Of a stretch of 64,000 nt of DNA, positions 11,534 to 25,423 are shown piece by piece. This stretch comes from Hevea brasiliensis. Taxonomy: Eukaryota > Streptophyta > Magnoliopsida > Malpighiales > Euphorbiaceae. The first letter of the stretch is position 1, and every line of letters starts with the position of its first letter. A model generated the notes under the pieces. The model was not told the origin of the DNA. It was given only the letters and a program-made list of their open reading frames with translations, and made no database searches. Position numbers and translations under genes: made by a program. The stretch covers positions 25,604,823-25,668,822 of the forward strand of contig NC_079510.1 in the NCBI RefSeq assembly GCF_030052815.1, given 5' to 3'.

Positions 11534-11971
11534 ATGAATTTGTAAGTAATAGGTATGTGATGTAAATTAATAAATCGATTAGTTCATATGTAATTAAATT
11601 GTATATCATGTAAATTAACGAAGATTGAAAATTTTCATATATGAGTTGAGCATGAATGGGAATGTATGGAAATGGATATGAATGAAATTGTATGGATTTG
11701 AATACAAAAATGAAATATATAGATGATGCATGAAATGATGAGATTTTTATTTTAAAATATTATTGAAAATTTCAAACAGGTGAATAGTAAAACACGTCAA
11801 ACGATAATAAAATAGGGGAAACTCTGTTAGTTTTTCCGTCGAAAAATAATTGATATTAAATTAAACGAATTCAAAATTTTTAAAGAAATAAAGTAAGATA
11901 AGTTAGGGTGCTCCGACACCGAGTGTGACACGCCTCACTTGGCTACACTGTAGCTGGGTGAGGGGTGTTAC
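11534..11971 (+). mobile_element. Family C LTR, 3' end
   Basis: 438 bp ending GGCTACACTGTAGCTGGGTG...GGTGTTACA. It matches, in reverse complement, the start of the 16562-24227 LTR. The chromovirus 2720-11533 inserted in it; the rest of this LTR lies left of the window. It borders the copia remnant at 11972, so it probably inserted into the copia element (predicted duplication aactt, 11972-11976). Confidence 0.8.
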
Positions 11972-12169
11972 AAACTTACCATAGTAAGTACATAATAGAT
12001 ATATGTTTATCACATCATGGTCCACAATAATGTCTCAAAAGACTTTTCCTATTATCATTCACTCAAAATATTATGTGTACACAATCATGAGAAATAGGAA
12101 ACACTTTAATGTATATCAAAAATACATCAATGAGCTCAGTGTGTCAAAGCCAATATATTATACATTAAT

Positions 12170-12860
12170 ACAACCAAGACCCATTATAAGAAAATATTCT
12201 TTAAATGTATTAGGTTGTGAATCCTTAATTAACAGATCTGCTATCATGAGATCAATACTATTATGCTCAATAGACACTCTTCATCTCTAAAATTTCTCTT
12301 TAACGACAAAATACTTTAATTTCATATGGTTGGCACCTTTGGCATATTTGTCATTTATAGAGAAAATACTATTACAGAATTATCATAATGAATTCTTAGC
12401 TGCTTGCTAATGATGTCGACTGCCTCAAGTCTTAAAATAAAATTCCGCATCCATAATGCACGAATTATAACTTGAAAACATGCCATAAATTTTGCTTTCA
12501 TAATGGATAAAATAATGACAGACTATTTTTCGACATTTTTCCATAATACTATTCCTTCAACTAATAGGAACAAGTAGCTAAAATAAACTTTTATTGTCAA
12601 CACATCCAGCTAAATTTGAATCTGAATATCCAATCACTTCTAAATGATTAGATATCCTATAAGTGAGCATGAAATCTTTAGTTCATTGTAGGTACCATAA
12701 AACTTTCTTTGCAGCTTTTTAGTGATCAATTCCAGAATAAAGAATTGTATAGGTTTAAGCATACATCAAATTGCCCATAACTGAAGCATAAGGAATTGAT
12801 TCCATTTCTTTACTTTCCATATGATTCTTTGGACTTTGATTGAGACTAAAGTTGTTCCCT
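12170..12860 (-). pseudogene. Copia RNase H remnant
   Basis: Read on the minus strand, the fragments include IGYSDSNLAGCVDNK (first catalytic Asp region), IMKAKFMA (Glu region), ALWMRNF, IHYDNSVI and the C-terminal KYFVVKEKF and DLMIADLL pieces typical of Ty1/copia RNase H. There are several in-frame stops. The 11972-12170 stretch beyond it shows no recognisable domain. Confidence 0.8.
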
Positions 12861-12862
12861 TT

Positions 12863-13730
12863 CTATATGGGAACAATTCCTGCTGAACATTTATGCATAT
12901 TAAATCTATCTAGAATTCTATCAATATAGACTTTCTGAGACAATCCTAATAGTTCTTGTGATCTATTACTGAATATTTCTATTCCAATCAACAAAGATGC
13001 CTCTCCCATATCTTTTATTTCAAAATTCATAGAGAGAAATTCTTTAGTCTCACATAATATGCCCAAATCATTTGCAGCAAGTAAGATATCATCAACATAT
13101 ATAATTAAGAAAGTAAACATACTTTCACTGATCTTAAGATATATATACATCGATTAATAACTTTTTCTTTAAATCAAAAAAAACTTTATGGTATCATTGA
13201 ACTTAATATACCATTGGTGGGAAGCTTACTTAAGTATGTATATTAATTTCATAAGGTTACACACCATATGGCCTTTTCCTTCAATTGAGAAACCTTCAGG
13301 TTGGTCCATATAAACTTCCTCTTCAAGTTTTCCATTTAGAAAGGCTGTTTTCACATCCATTTGGTGCAACTCTAAGCCATAATGAGCCACCAATGCCATG
13401 ATAATTTCTAACGAGTCTTTCTTTGAGACTGGTAAAAATGTTTCTTTATAGTCAACACTATCCTTTTGAGTATAACCCTTGGCAATAAGTCTTGCTTTAT
13501 ATCATTTGATTTTGCCATTTGAGTTGCACTTGGTCTTAAAGACTCATTTACACCCAACTCGTTTAGATCCTTTAGGCAATTCGACTAGATCCCATATTTT
13601 GTTTTGTTCTATAGATTTTAACTCATCTTTCATGGCATCTAACCACTTATCAGACTCATTACTTTCTATAGCTTGTGAAAAGGAAACTGGATCTTTATTA
13701 ATTCCTATGTCAAAATTTGACTATTATAAG
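12863..13730 (-). pseudogene. Copia reverse transcriptase remnant
   Basis: Motifs read in order on the minus strand: WLDAMKDELKSIEQNKIWDL, KARLIAKGYTQ, YKETFLPVSK, MDVKTAFLNGKLEEEVYMDQ, PEGF, the catalytic IIYVDDILLAAND and FEIKDMGEASLLIGIEI. The longest open piece is 12863-13150. Stops and frameshifts separate the others. The YVDD motif and MDVKTAFLNG identify Ty1/copia. Confidence 0.88.
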
Positions 13731-13795
13731 TAAACCATGTAATCATCAGCAATTGCCGATCTCCTTTCTCTTTGAGATCTTCTTAATGGCATTTC

Positions 13796-15100
13796 TTATG
13801 GTTCACCTTCATTAGCTCCTTGTGGGTTAGCTTCTTTAGGATGTGTTTCATCATTATGTTGTATAGCATTGTTAAGTCCTTCAATAACTGTTGGAACAAC
13901 AGGTGGAGTAGGAGTGGATATTGGAAATTTAATAGGCATATGAAAATTAACTTTATTTTCTTGTATATATACATCCTGTCTCTCAACACTCCCACTAACT
14001 TCACCATTCCCAAGGAATCTTATATTACCAGTTTCCACAATTCTTGGACTATGGTTTGGAACATAAAACCTATAGTCTTTAGATTTCTCTAGATAACCAA
14101 TAAGGTATCCACTTATCATTCAAGAATATAATTTCTTTTCATGTGGTTCTTGCTTCTGCTCGGTAACCTTAAACTAGGTTTCCTTCCAGTTTACAATTGA
14201 TAAGGTGTTTTTGAGACTACCTTACTAGGAACCCTATTTAACAAGTATACAATGGTTTTAAGTGCATATATTCACAAAGATATAGGTAAAGAAGAGTTAC
14301 TCATCAAACTCCTAACCATATCCATTAAAGTCTGATTTTGCCTTTCTGCCACCTCATTTTATTAAGGAGTACTTGGCATTGTATATTATGCACATATGCC
14401 ATAACTTTCTAAGAACTTTACAAAAGGACCAGGACATTATCACATTTTAGTATGTTTCCTATAGTATTTACTACCTCTATCTGACCTTACTATTTTCACT
14501 TTTCTATCTAATTGCCTCTCAACCTCATTTATGCACACTTCAAGTGCATTTATTTATTGAGATTTTTCATTAAGCAAATAAATATGTTCATAACATGAAA
14601 AATCATCAATAAAGGTAATAAAGTACTTTTCTCTACTAAAAGATGGAGTATCAAAAGGCCCACATATATCAGTGTGTATAATTTCAAGAAGCGTATTGCT
14701 TCTTGTGGCTTTTTTCTTATTGTGTTTGGTTTGCTTTCTTTTAATGCAATCCACACACATCAAGATCAATAATATCTAAACTCAGTAGAATCTCATTCTT
14801 TATTGGCCTTTCTAATATTTCTTTGGATATGTGACCCAAACGCTTATGCCATAAGAAAACAGAATTTTCATTTAGTTTACTATGCTTAATTCCAAAATTG
14901 TTATAAGTGACAGGCAAGGATTCAACAAAATTATCATCAGTTTCAATATATATAGATCATCAGTAAGAATTCCAAAAACAATAAATGGAATTATCATTAT
15001 TATTAAATAAACTAAAACATCTATGCCCAAACTTAACATTGAACCCAAATTCATCAAGTTTTGAAACAAAAATGACATTCCTAGAAATTGAAAGCACATA
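13796..15100 (-). pseudogene. Copia gag-pre-integrase and integrase remnant
   Basis: On the minus strand, gag-pre-integrase pieces (SISRNVIFVSKLDEFGF, GILTDDLY) lead to the zinc-binding CVDCIKRKQTKHNKK. The integrase core has HTDICGPF, FIDDFSCYEHIYLL, VRSDRG and NEVAERQNQTLMDMVRS, giving the D-D-E pattern. The C-terminal part (SGYLIGYLEKSKDYRFYVP, 13796-14119) is the longest open frame. Many stops interrupt it. At about 15146 it joins the gag element's LTR. Confidence 0.88.
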
Positions 15101-15145
15101 TAAAGTTTTTAATAGATCTAGTTGATAGCCATTATCCTAGACCAA

Positions 15146-16561
15146 AGCTTAATGGTGCCAATGTTACAAGAAAATATAATATGCAAATAAAAGTAAAAAT
15201 TTCCTAATTATTGTGCTTATAAGCAATAAATAATTACTAACTTATTGTTTAATCAAAGGCTAATTACATCTTATGATATTAACTCTTTCTAGCATTTTAT
15301 TAATCATTTTCTTGATAATTTTGAGCCTCTTTTTATTGTAATCATTCTTGTTCTTATCTTGATATTTAATTTCCTTACTTCCTTTAATAATCAATTCAAT
15401 TACATTTACACTTTTCCATGCCCAAGTAACCTATAAAAATTGATCGGACTGGATAAACGGGTAAACTACCACTGGGTACCAGGTATCTCGGGCCGTCACA
15501 CCATCGGTCACAATGTGTCTCCTGGTATGCAGACAGAATGGCTAATAAGCCATAAAAGCAATAAGGCATAAAGCCAAGTATAACATCATAAACTGTATAG
15601 CCATAGGCTATCATATCACAGAATGGAATAAAGCCATACGTACTACCGCTATCAGAATCCTATTGGCATGCCAACCTATCCAAACCAATCACACTAGGCC
15701 TACTAGGGCATATTACAAAGTTATTTTTTTGAATATTTATACTTAACATGTAAGGTTACTATTCATTTAGTCATTTAAGTCAAACTATTGACTTTCTCAT
15801 ATATAATAGTTACATGAGTCTTAATCACATAGATTTACCACATTTTGGTTCCCAAAAGTGTTGGCATTAGTTGCCAAACCAATGGAAAATAAGTCAAAAA
15901 TTTTAGTTTTGTGTGCTAGAGTTCACTGTTCTATTAGGCTATTCTACAGTGAGAATTTGGTCAAGTGTTCTTGATCAAAGTTGTTCCTTATTGTGTCTAG
16001 TTACATTTCACTTGTTGAATCACTCCATTTGGAGTTTTCTAGCTCAAGTTATGGCTATTTCACCATAACTAGTCGGATTGCCTTTACCCAGAATTTCTAG
16101 GCAATTTTTGATTCTGCCAGATTTGGTAGTTCTACTTTGGTTAGCAATTTCATTTAGTTAAGTCCAAAATTTGAGTTTGTGTTCTACATGAAAGTTGTTC
16201 TCATTTGCCTAAGCTTTCTATTGATATAAATTTCAAGTCAATTGGACCTTTCCACACTGAGTTATGACCAAATGAATGAACACTGTTCATTTGGTCATTT
16301 TGCACAGGCAGAATTGGTGCTACCCGAATTTGGTCAATTTTTAGGGCATCCTAAGTTTATTTTCTGGACAGAGTTCCTTCATCAAAGTTGTGTCATTATA
16401 TGTCCAATTTCATGTCCAATTAGCCTTGCACCAATTGAACCTACACAACCCAAGTTATAGCTACCCAAACATGCTGGACTCACATCCAGACCTGCAAGGC
16501 ACTCAAGGCAGCACACCCAACCTCAAATCCAAAGCTACAATACACTTAAATTCCTCATTAT
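15146..16561 (-). repeat. 3' LTR of gag-only element, distal part
   Basis: It matches 32215-33630 of the 5' LTR. It ends on the left at the copia remnant, without the terminal ~690 bp (equivalent of 31523-32214), so a deletion removed the LTR end and part of copia. On the right it is interrupted at 16562 by the family C solo LTR, with duplication attat at 16557-16561. Confidence 0.85.
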
Positions 16562-17186
16562 TGTAACACCCCTCACCCGACTACAGTGTAGCCAAGCGAA
16601 GTGTGCTACATTAGGTGCCGGAGCACCCAATCTTGTCTTACTTTATTATTTTAATAATTTGATCTCGTTATATTTTAATATCAATTATTTTTAGATGGAG
16701 AAACTAGCAGAGTTTCCCCTATTTTATTATTAGTTGACGTACTTTACTATTCACCTACTTGAAATTTTTAATAATATTTTATAATAAAAATATCATTCAT
16801 GCTCATCATATTCATTTCACATTCAATTCTTGTAATTCACATACTCATTTGTACAAATCAATTCATACTCAATTCATATGTAAACATTCTCAAATTACAT
16901 AAGCAAAATTTTCAAATTTCCTTATTTTACATAATTTACAAAATAATTACATAATTTCATAATTTACATGATCTACAAATTAATTACAGTTCCATAATAT
17001 ATATTTCAACATACAATTCATAGTTTACATTACAAATAATAACTAATTATAATGCACAAAATATATAATATGATCTATATGGGCCCTATCTATATGTATT
17101 GCTGAGGAGGTGACAACCTTGAACACTCTGCAGATCAGACTCCAAAATCGCTTTTTAGTATTCGCTGGGCTTTAACTTTAGCACCT

Positions 17187-17228
17187 GCGTGAGGAAACAA
17201 ATCCATCACGCTAAGCATTGCTGCTTAG
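17187..17228 (-). other. Twin-hairpin motif, family C LTR
   Basis: CTAAGCA/TGCTTAG (17211-17217/17222-17228) and GCGTGA/TCACGC (17187-17192/17206-17211). The second stem differs in sequence from the other families but is still paired. Confidence 0.6.
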
Positions 17229-17798
17229 TGGTGCAATAATATAACAAGAAATAATGTATACAAATAAAAATAATTGGAGCATATTTTCTATACTCAAGAA
17301 TTTTACTGGGTTCATATGAAATTTGCCATACAGTACATTTTTCGTCATTTATGTTGCTCTCTAGAATCTCTTTTGTTATAAGTTTACAATAATCATTTAT
17401 ATAATGTACAAATAAATCTAAATATTTAGTTTATGTTTATTTTATTATGGAGGATGCATTTCTAATAATTACTTATGTTATGCTTATTTTACTTGTCTTT
17501 CATTTACTCTCTTAATATTTTCTATGTGTTGTGGATCATTTCGTAATAATTAAATTCTTAATACTAGTTTAATACTTTTCGGATTTTTCTCACTGATTTA
17601 TTTAGTTTCTAATATTTTTAACTTATTTCAATAATTTTTTTTTTCTCTGCCCAGGTAACCTATGACAGGCTGACTAAACTGGATAACGGGTTGTTAGCAC
17701 TGGACACCGCGATGCCTCGGGCCGTCATACCATAGGACGCAGAACGTCAACCACGTATGCAGTCAGTATGGCTAAAAAGCCATGATAACACATAATTG

Positions 17799-17890
17799 GG
17801 CATAAAAGCCATGAGTGTTGGCATAAAACCATGAATGCAGGCATAAAGCTATGAGTGCAGGCATAAAGCCATGAATACAGGCATAGAGCC
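17799..17890. repeat. Short tandem repeat, ~20-bp unit
   Basis: Four to five imperfect units of the type GGCATAAAGCCATGAATGCA inside the family C LTR. Related single 'ggcataaagcc' units occur at the same place in the gag-element LTRs (15565-, 32627-). Confidence 0.75.
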
Positions 17891-18786
17891 TTTCGCAGTA
17901 CTGCTAAAATAATACCCTATTGGCATGCCAATCTATCCAATCTGACACACATGTCTAGGCAATACAAGGGCACATAATACCATTAAGAGTTTATATGTTT
18001 CATCATTTCATTATATTTTTCGTTTATATTTTTATAGCATTCTAATTTTCTTTATAATGGAAACATAATTTCCAAATTCACATTTTTAGGTAATTTATGC
18101 ATTCATCGTAATATTCATACTAATTACAATTCACATTCATTTAATCTCATGTCCCATTCACATTCAAAACATCTTTCCTTTCTCTCTTGATGGGAACCTA
18201 AATCCCAAATGACACATTTATCACATTTATTTATTCAACAATCTATTCATGTAAGGTACATTTCATACTTCAAGTTGTATTGCTAATATATTATGAACTC
18301 CATTGGTGTTGGGAGTATAAGTCTCAACAATCTATCTAGGTTAATTTCATTTCATATTCAAGTGGTATCACTTATGTTTTATTAGACCTACTAGTAATGG
18401 AAATACAAATCTTAATTATATATTCACATAACTTAAATGTTCATTAAGTCATTTAGGTAAATTACTATTTCTATTCCAAGTAATCCATGAACATTTCATA
18501 GATTCCAAATTTCATACCTTAATTTCCTCTACTAATTTATTTCTTACACTTTGTGTCTTTGTACTACTATTCACATTACTATTCACTCAAATTGTTAACT
18601 TTTTAATACATAATAAATTTATTGAACCTAAGTTCTCCAAGATACCACATTTTGCATTTTATTTTTGTTGGTATTGATTTCCAATACCATTTTAAAGCTT
18701 ATATTATGTTATTCAAAATTTTTCAGATTTCATACCCTAGGTTTACTATTCCATTGGTCATTTGTACAGTAGAAATTTGATAAAAT

Positions 18787-21700
18787 TATAACACCCCTAT
18801 TTGTATAGCCTAGTATATTTCATTATTCCGGTGACCGGTGTCGATCCGGACAATTAAGGGGATTAGAACCACACTTAAGACAACTAGAGAAGCTATAAAC
18901 ACAAATAATTAGTAATGTCCAATTAGTTAAGTATAACTAAGAAAAACAGAACATAAGAAGTTAAACGAACCGAGAGTCACAGCGATGGGTGACCTTCTCG
19001 GGAAGGACGGCGAAGTCATTTTAAACTCAAATTTCGAACCGTAAAATGTGACGCTGCGGTCCTTAGGACCATTACAAATACAGTGAAAAGAGAAAATCAC
19101 GAAAAAGGATGGTTAAGCCAGTCAAATAATTAGGTCAGGGAGCCGGAAGAAATATTAAATTATTTACAAACCGGGATGAACCGGCGAGGGGCAATTTGGT
19201 CAATTGACCCCGAGAGCTGACTCCTGACCTAACTGTCAAATAAAATCGGAGAAAAGAAAATTTCGGAGTCAAGAATTAAATTAAAGAACTAATAGAAAAA
19301 AAAAAGGTTGAAAAAGGTTATTACATCATGCATGACATCATGCATGATGCAATAAACTTAATATTTAAATAATTGAAAATTTGGGGATAAATCTTAATAA
19401 TTAAAAGACAAAATAAAAAGAAAAAAAAATTGGTTTCTTTTTTTTCATTTCCGTCACCTCTCATCTCCTCTCTCGTCTCTCTCATTTTCTTAACCTCCTC
19501 CATTGAAGCTCACTAAAAAGCTTCTTAAACCCAAGATTTGAGCCATAAAATTTATAAGTTTCTTAATTAAAACTTGTAGTTGAGTCTTGTTAAGAAGATT
19601 GGAAAGAGAAAATTTGAAAGAAGCTTGAAGAATCAAGAAGTTGGAAAGCTCCATTTGAGGTAAGCTCTCTTCCTTAATTTTGATTGAATTATAAGTATAG
19701 AAGTAAGATGAAAGTGGTTAGAAATACATGAAAACATGCAAAATCATGCCTATCTAGAACCCTAGGAATTTTGGCCAGCAGCAAACTAATGTTGAAATGG
19801 GTAATTTTGATGCAAATAATGAAGTGGTTAAGTGTAAGTGAGGGTATGAGTACTAAAAATGCATTTAGAATTCAACAAGTGAGTAAGATACGAAAGTTAG
19901 GGTTTGGACCTAGGGTTTGGGAGGCAAAATTGTGAGAAATTGGTAAATGATATATTTGACCTAATGTGAAGTGAAAAATGGTCATTTGTGACCAAATGAG
20001 GTGTGTTAGAAGTGTTGGAATTAAAAGCCAATTCGGATTGGATAAGGTCATGTGCTGGCAGCATGACCAAAATCTCCTTTGAGGGACCAAAAATGAAATT
20101 TTACAAGTCCAATGGATATGGGACCAATTGGGGATGAAAATAGGCACTAAATGACACAATTTTCATTTAGGAAGCATGCCCAAAAAATGACTAAAACCTA
20201 GTGAACAAAGTGACCAAAGTTGAAAAATTGCAGGCTGCCCTGCACAAACTGACCAAATGAACAGTGTTTGTTCATTTGGTCATAACTCGAGCTAGGCAGG
20301 TCAAAATGACCTGAATTTTACCAGTGGTTAGATGAGATATAGACCTAAAACTTTCATGAAGAACACCAACCCAAATTATGCCATTAACCCAATCAAATCA
20401 CTGAGCCAAGTTGGATCACTGAATCTGCAGACTGCAGATTTGCCATTTGAATAGTAAAGTTTCAATGGCTATAACTCTCTCTAGAAAACTCCGATTTAGG
20501 TGATTCTTGAACCGATGGAAACTTAAGGCATATTAGAACATTTCATATGAAGAAAGTTAGACCAAATTATGGACCTAACTTGATCAAATTGTTGAACGAA
20601 GTTGGAATTAATAATCTGCCAGAACAAAATTCTGCAGCATGAACAGTAAACGTAATTTTCTTAAAACTTGAGCTACAAAACTCCAATTTGGGTGATTCAA
20701 AAAGGAGAATAAACTTAAGACAATAAGGAACATTTTCTATGAAGAAAGTTTTGCCAAATTCCAACAGTAAACTGACTAATGAAACAGTACAATTAAGGAC
20801 ACCAAAACTGAAAATTTAGCAATTTTGCCTAAAAGACCTAAGTTTTGAGAAAATGATCAAAACCAACAAGTTTGGTGACCAAAATGTGGTATGTGGGTAA
20901 AGTTAGAATTCCCATACCTATTAAGCCTTAGAAAGTCAATAATTTGACTTGAATAGTATAGTGAATAGTAACTCAAAACACAAAATTTCAAGAACGTCGA
21001 ATTTAGCACGTTAAAGCTAGGTAAAAGTAAAGTTAAATTTATTTTTGGATTTATGCTAAGTTATGGTACTGAAATACTATAAAATTGTGTGTTTCAGTTC
21101 AAAAGAATACCGGGAAAGAACCTGAGGAACCGAGTCAAGGCCAAGAGGCGACTCGCTTGAGGTTTGTGCACAACGTATACTTTTTATAATTATCTTCTGC
21201 ATACTGTTTTGAATAATGTGAAATATTGAATCATGACATTCTTATGATGTTTGATTTAAATTGTGAAAGTTATTGTGTATATTTGAAATGACAATGTTTA
21301 GCAAATTGTTAAGATAAGTTTTGAAACCACAGTGTCATGACCATATATTTGAACACCTCACTAGCACGACTAGTGGGGGTAATTAGTTTCGAATTTTGAT
21401 TCCTTCTCTGGAGAAGTGTTGAGGTGTGCCAGTAGAAGTGGATGTGAATGGATATCCATATATTTGAGCTAGCTAGCCTTGTGATGTGATTTCTCTTTAG
21501 CCTCTGGCTATTGAGATTCTATTTGTTTCGAATGGCATGATCTAACTGTGGGTTTTATGAAATGTGTTTTGATACTTCGAAATGAACTTGGTTTGCATTA
21601 AAATCTCATAATTCATGTTTTGTGTTTAATGCTCATGTTTAGTCAAATTTCTGAATAAATGTGATTTTATTTTTGCATAAAGATTATTTTAGAATGTTGT

Positions 21701-22432
21701 GCACCACTGAGTCCTAGTACTCAGCGATAGCTTCTATTGCTGTCGCAGATATAGAGACTAGAGGAGCAGCAGACTGAGCTGCTAAGGATTAAAGATCATT
21801 TAGCTTGAAGTTATCAGGTATAATTTATACCCTAATTGTAAATATTTCTTTTGATGTATGTATTGCATATAAAAGTATGGACATGTAAATGGGTCTTGAG
21901 CAGCTTGTACAAAATCTGTATAAAATTCGTAATAAATTTTAGTTTAGATTTTCTTAATGTAAATTTTTTTGTATGATGTATATATAAATTGTTTATCTTT
22001 AAAGAAATATGAATGTATGAAATTGATTGACAGTACCTTGAAGATTATTGAATTTTGAACTTGAGAAATTGTAGAGTTGTTGAAATGGATTGAGTTTAAT
22101 TGTGAAATTGAAGTAGTTGTTGAGAAAACATTTTTAGAAGTGCTTTTTACAGGTATTTGAAGAACTGGTTGCTCAAAATACAGACAGAACTCTGTCAAAA
22201 TTTTTATAAAATTTGCGGAAAAATAAAATGGGCCAAAAGTTTTAACTAGTTTTTAATTTCAATTAAATGTTTTAAATAACTGTTAGAAAATGTTCACCAC
22301 TTACCAAAAATAAGAAAATTGTTTTAAAATCTCTTGTAGGGTACTTAATGAGTTATCGGTAGATGAAGTGCGGTAGTTCATTAGGTATTCTACGAGATCA
22401 TGTTATACCTTACAGAGGGGTAAGGTGTGACA
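18787..22432 (+). mobile_element. Solo LTR, family B (copy B2), 3646 bp
   Basis: It starts TATAACACCCC (canonical TG mutated to TA) and ends GGTAAGGTGTGACA. The duplication aaaat is at 18782-18786 and 22433-22437. It lies inside the family C solo LTR, in the opposite orientation to it. It carries the same blocks as 1-2719, including the twin hairpin at 21707-21746 and the palindrome at about 20251-20281. No internal region and no gene. The frames at 19321-19503, 19872-20159 and similar are non-coding. Confidence 0.93.
21707..21746 (+). other. Twin-hairpin motif of LTR B2
   Basis: CTGAGT/ACTCAG (21707-21712/21719-21724) and GCGATAGC/GCTGTCGC (21724-21731/21739-21746). Confidence 0.6.
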
Positions 22433-23536
22433 AAAATTATTTTCATGAAAGTTGTTACTCATTGTGTCTAGTTACATTTCTTTTTTTGAATCACTCCATT
22501 TGGAGTTTTGCAGCTCAAGTTATGGTCATTTTACCATAACTGGCCGATTGACCTGTACCCAGAATTTTTGGGCAAATTGGTTCTGCTAGATTTAGTGACC
22601 TGAGTTTGGTTGGCAATTTGACTAGGTTATGGTCAGAATTTGGATTTGTGTTCCTCAAGAAAGTTGTAGGGCTATATCTCAGCTTTCTGCTTGTAAAATT
22701 TCAGATCAATTAGACCTTTCTACACTGAGTTATGACCAAATGTATAAACACTATTCATTTGGTCATTTTGCCCAAGCAGAATGTAAGTCACCCGGATTAG
22801 GGCAATTTTTAGGTCAATTTGGTTTGGTTTTCTGGACAGGGTTTCTTCATCAAAGTCATGCAATTATGTTTCTAGTTTCATTTTCAATTGGCCTTGCACT
22901 AATTGAACCTATACAACTCCAGTTATAGCTCAAACAATACATCAGACTCAAAGGTCTGAATTTCCTGCATAAGAATCAACACTCCCAAATTCAATTCTCC
23001 CAACTCCATAAACTTCATTTGACATATTTGGCACTTCTAATGGTCATTAAATCATCTTAGCATCATCAAATTCCAAGCAATAATACAAAAACTAAGTTAG
23101 GTCAAAACCCTAACTTATAATTTCAATCTCAATCATACATCCATGCAATTTGATTTCTAATGCCATAAACTTCATTAATCAACTTCACTAACTTAAACAA
23201 AATCATCAAAACCATCAAATTCATTTACTTCCTAGGGCTGCCACAAATTGAAACTTCAACATATTCTAAATTTTCTTTTCTTTTCATGCCATTTCAACTT
23301 AATCAAGCATGCTTTTCATGCTTAGGAAAGATAAAGGGTATGGTTAGTGCACTAACCTCTTTAACCACTCTCTTGGCTTGTTGAAACCTTAGAATTTTTC
23401 TCATTTTCTTCAAATTTCTTGGCAGCCAAACACTTCTCCTTGGTGTGGGTGTAATTTTAAGTGAAGGTGGTTAGGCCTTTTAGGGTGAGGATGGGTGGGA
23501 ATTCAAGCTTGATCAAGCTTCCATGGAGTTTTCTTT

Positions 23537-23557
23537 CCTCTCTCTCTCTCTCTCTCT
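23537..23557. repeat. (CT)n microsatellite
   Basis: About ten CT units inside the family C LTR. Confidence 0.85.
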
Positions 23558-23665
23558 ACGTTTTTAGCTGCCCAAAGGTTGAAGATGCAGATTGTTTATC
23601 AATTTTTATCTAATTTAACTCCTTTTAATTGGATTGTTGAGTTGTGATTGGTGGAGACCTAACTA

Positions 23666-23685
23666 ATGACATCATATGATGTCAT
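23666..23685. promoter_or_regulatory. Perfect 20-bp CRE-like palindrome
   Basis: ATGACATCAT/ATGATGTCAT. It occupies the same relative place in the family C LTR as 8937-8957 in the chromovirus LTR. It is a possible bZIP/TGA factor site (inference). Confidence 0.4.
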
Positions 23686-24232
23686 ATTTCCTATTTTCTT
23701 TCATTTTCTTTTCTTTTCTTTACTATCCATTTTCAATTCAATTTTCTGCAACATTTATTCATATTTTAGATCATAATAATTATTTACTTAACTGGACAAG
23801 TCAGTTAAAAATCATCTCCGAAGACGAAATGACCAAAATGCCCTCCGTTTGGCTTATTGAGCCAAAATTGTCTGTACTGATTGAAAAAAAATTTTAAACC
23901 TTTTCTTGGCATTCTAATGCCATAGAAACCTCAATGACTCTTCTCTGGAGTCCCAAAAATTATTTCATGAATTTTCTCCTTAGTTTAGGGCTCCTAGTTG
24001 CGAAGACCACAACTTCCCACTAGGTTACCCATGGCTAGGGCACCAGCTCATTTAACTTGGTTGTATTTTATTTCTAAAATTTTTTCTAAATTTTTATTAT
24101 TAATATTTGAGTTATTTATGATTCCTCACTCTAATCTAAATATTTTTTCAAACGTTCTAGCTGTCCGGACCGACATTGGTCACCAGAACAATAGAATATA
24201 TGAAATTGCTACAGTGAGAGTGTTACAATTAT

Positions 24233-25423
24233 ACTCAGCCAAATAGTCACTAATTGACCATTAGAACTTCCATTCACCCACACATGAGCAAAATTCAAAT
24301 TTTGTGCCCAAACCATAACTCCAACAATCTCAATTCTCTATATACATATAATCCATGAATTAAAACACCAAAATCATGTTCAATGGCAGCCATACACAAC
24401 TATTATACAATCAAGTTGATGAAATCCTAAGGTACCCTAAGGCTGCCGAAATTTCATGGGGTAAGTTCATACATCCTTAATTCATTTTTAATCAAATTTT
24501 CAACTTAACTCAACTTAGTTTCATGCTTAGAAAAGAGTGGAAGCAAGAAAATTGGCACTAACCTTGTTGGAGCTACTCCCAAGCTTGCCAAAACCTTTTT
24601 TTTTTCCTCTTTTTTTTGCTGCTTAGTGGTGATTTAAGGTGTAAAAATCAAATTTAATGAAGAGAGTAGGTGATTCTATGGTAGAAAATCAAGGTTTGAT
24701 AAGCTCATGGAAGAGCATCAATGGTGGTTTCTCTCTCTGGGGAATTTTGGCCAAGAAGACAAATGAGGGAGATGAGGAAATTTTGTGTATTTATCTCTAA
24801 TTTTATCTCTTAAATAAATTTTTCAAATGGTGATTGGTGGAAATAATTTAATTGCATCATGCTTACACATGCATGATGTCATTATTAAACTTTTTAATTT
24901 TATTTTCTTTTTTTTTCTTTTCTACTCATTTTTAATTAAATTTTTAGCAATATTTATTCATATTTTATGTCATAATAATTATTTAGTTAACTGGACAAGT
25001 CGGCTAAAAATCATCTCTAAAGATGAAATGACCAAAATGCCCTTCATTTGGCTTATTGAGCCAAAATCGTCTGTACCGATCTCAAAATTTTTTTAAGTAT
25101 TTTCTTGGAATCCTAATGCCATCGAAACTTCAATGACTCTTTCCTGGAGTCCCAAAAATTATTTCATGAATTTTCTCCCAGGTTTAGAGCTCCTAGCTGC
25201 AAGGACCGCAACTTCCCACTGGGTGGTTCGTTAGGGCACCAGCTCATTTAACTTGGTTATATTTTATTTCTAAAATTTTTTCTAAATTTTTCTTATTCGT
25301 ATTTGAATTATTTATAACTCCTCACTTTAGTCTAAATATTTTTCCAGATGTTCTAGCTGTCAGGACCAACACTGGTCACCGGAATAGTAGAATGTACGGA
25401 ATTGCTACAGTGAGGATGTTATA
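24233..25423 (-). repeat. 3' LTR of gag-only element, proximal part
   Basis: It continues 15146-16561 after the nested LTR and matches 33634-34828 of the 5' LTR. Its minus-strand start is TATAACATCC, mutated from the expected TGTAACATCC. It includes the CCGGTGACCAGTGTTGGTCC-type block near 25370. Confidence 0.88.

Larger units (their letters stand above)
16562..24227 (-). mobile_element. Solo LTR, family C, split by a nested LTR
   Basis: On the plus strand it starts TGTAACACCCCTCACC and ends GAGAGTGTTACA. The 5-bp duplications attat (16557-16561 and 24228-24232) flank it exactly, and the host LTR reads on across the two flanks as in the intact copy at 33630. Without the family B LTR (18787-22432) and one duplication it is about 4.0 kb. 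No internal region is present, so it is a solo LTR left by LTR-LTR recombination. It contains a twin hairpin (17187-17228), a ~20-bp tandem array (17799-17890), the shared GTCCGGACCGACATTGGTCA block near 24165 and a perfect CRE-like palindrome (23666-23685). Confidence 0.92.

Noticed and set aside
17799..17890. Regular repeats that might suggest a CRISPR-like array
   Set aside because: Units are directly adjacent without spacers, in a plant LTR; it is a simple tandem repeat.
24228..25423. Separate solo LTR
   Set aside because: It is the other half of the 3' LTR at 15146-16561; the attat duplication and continuity with 33630 show that they were one LTR.
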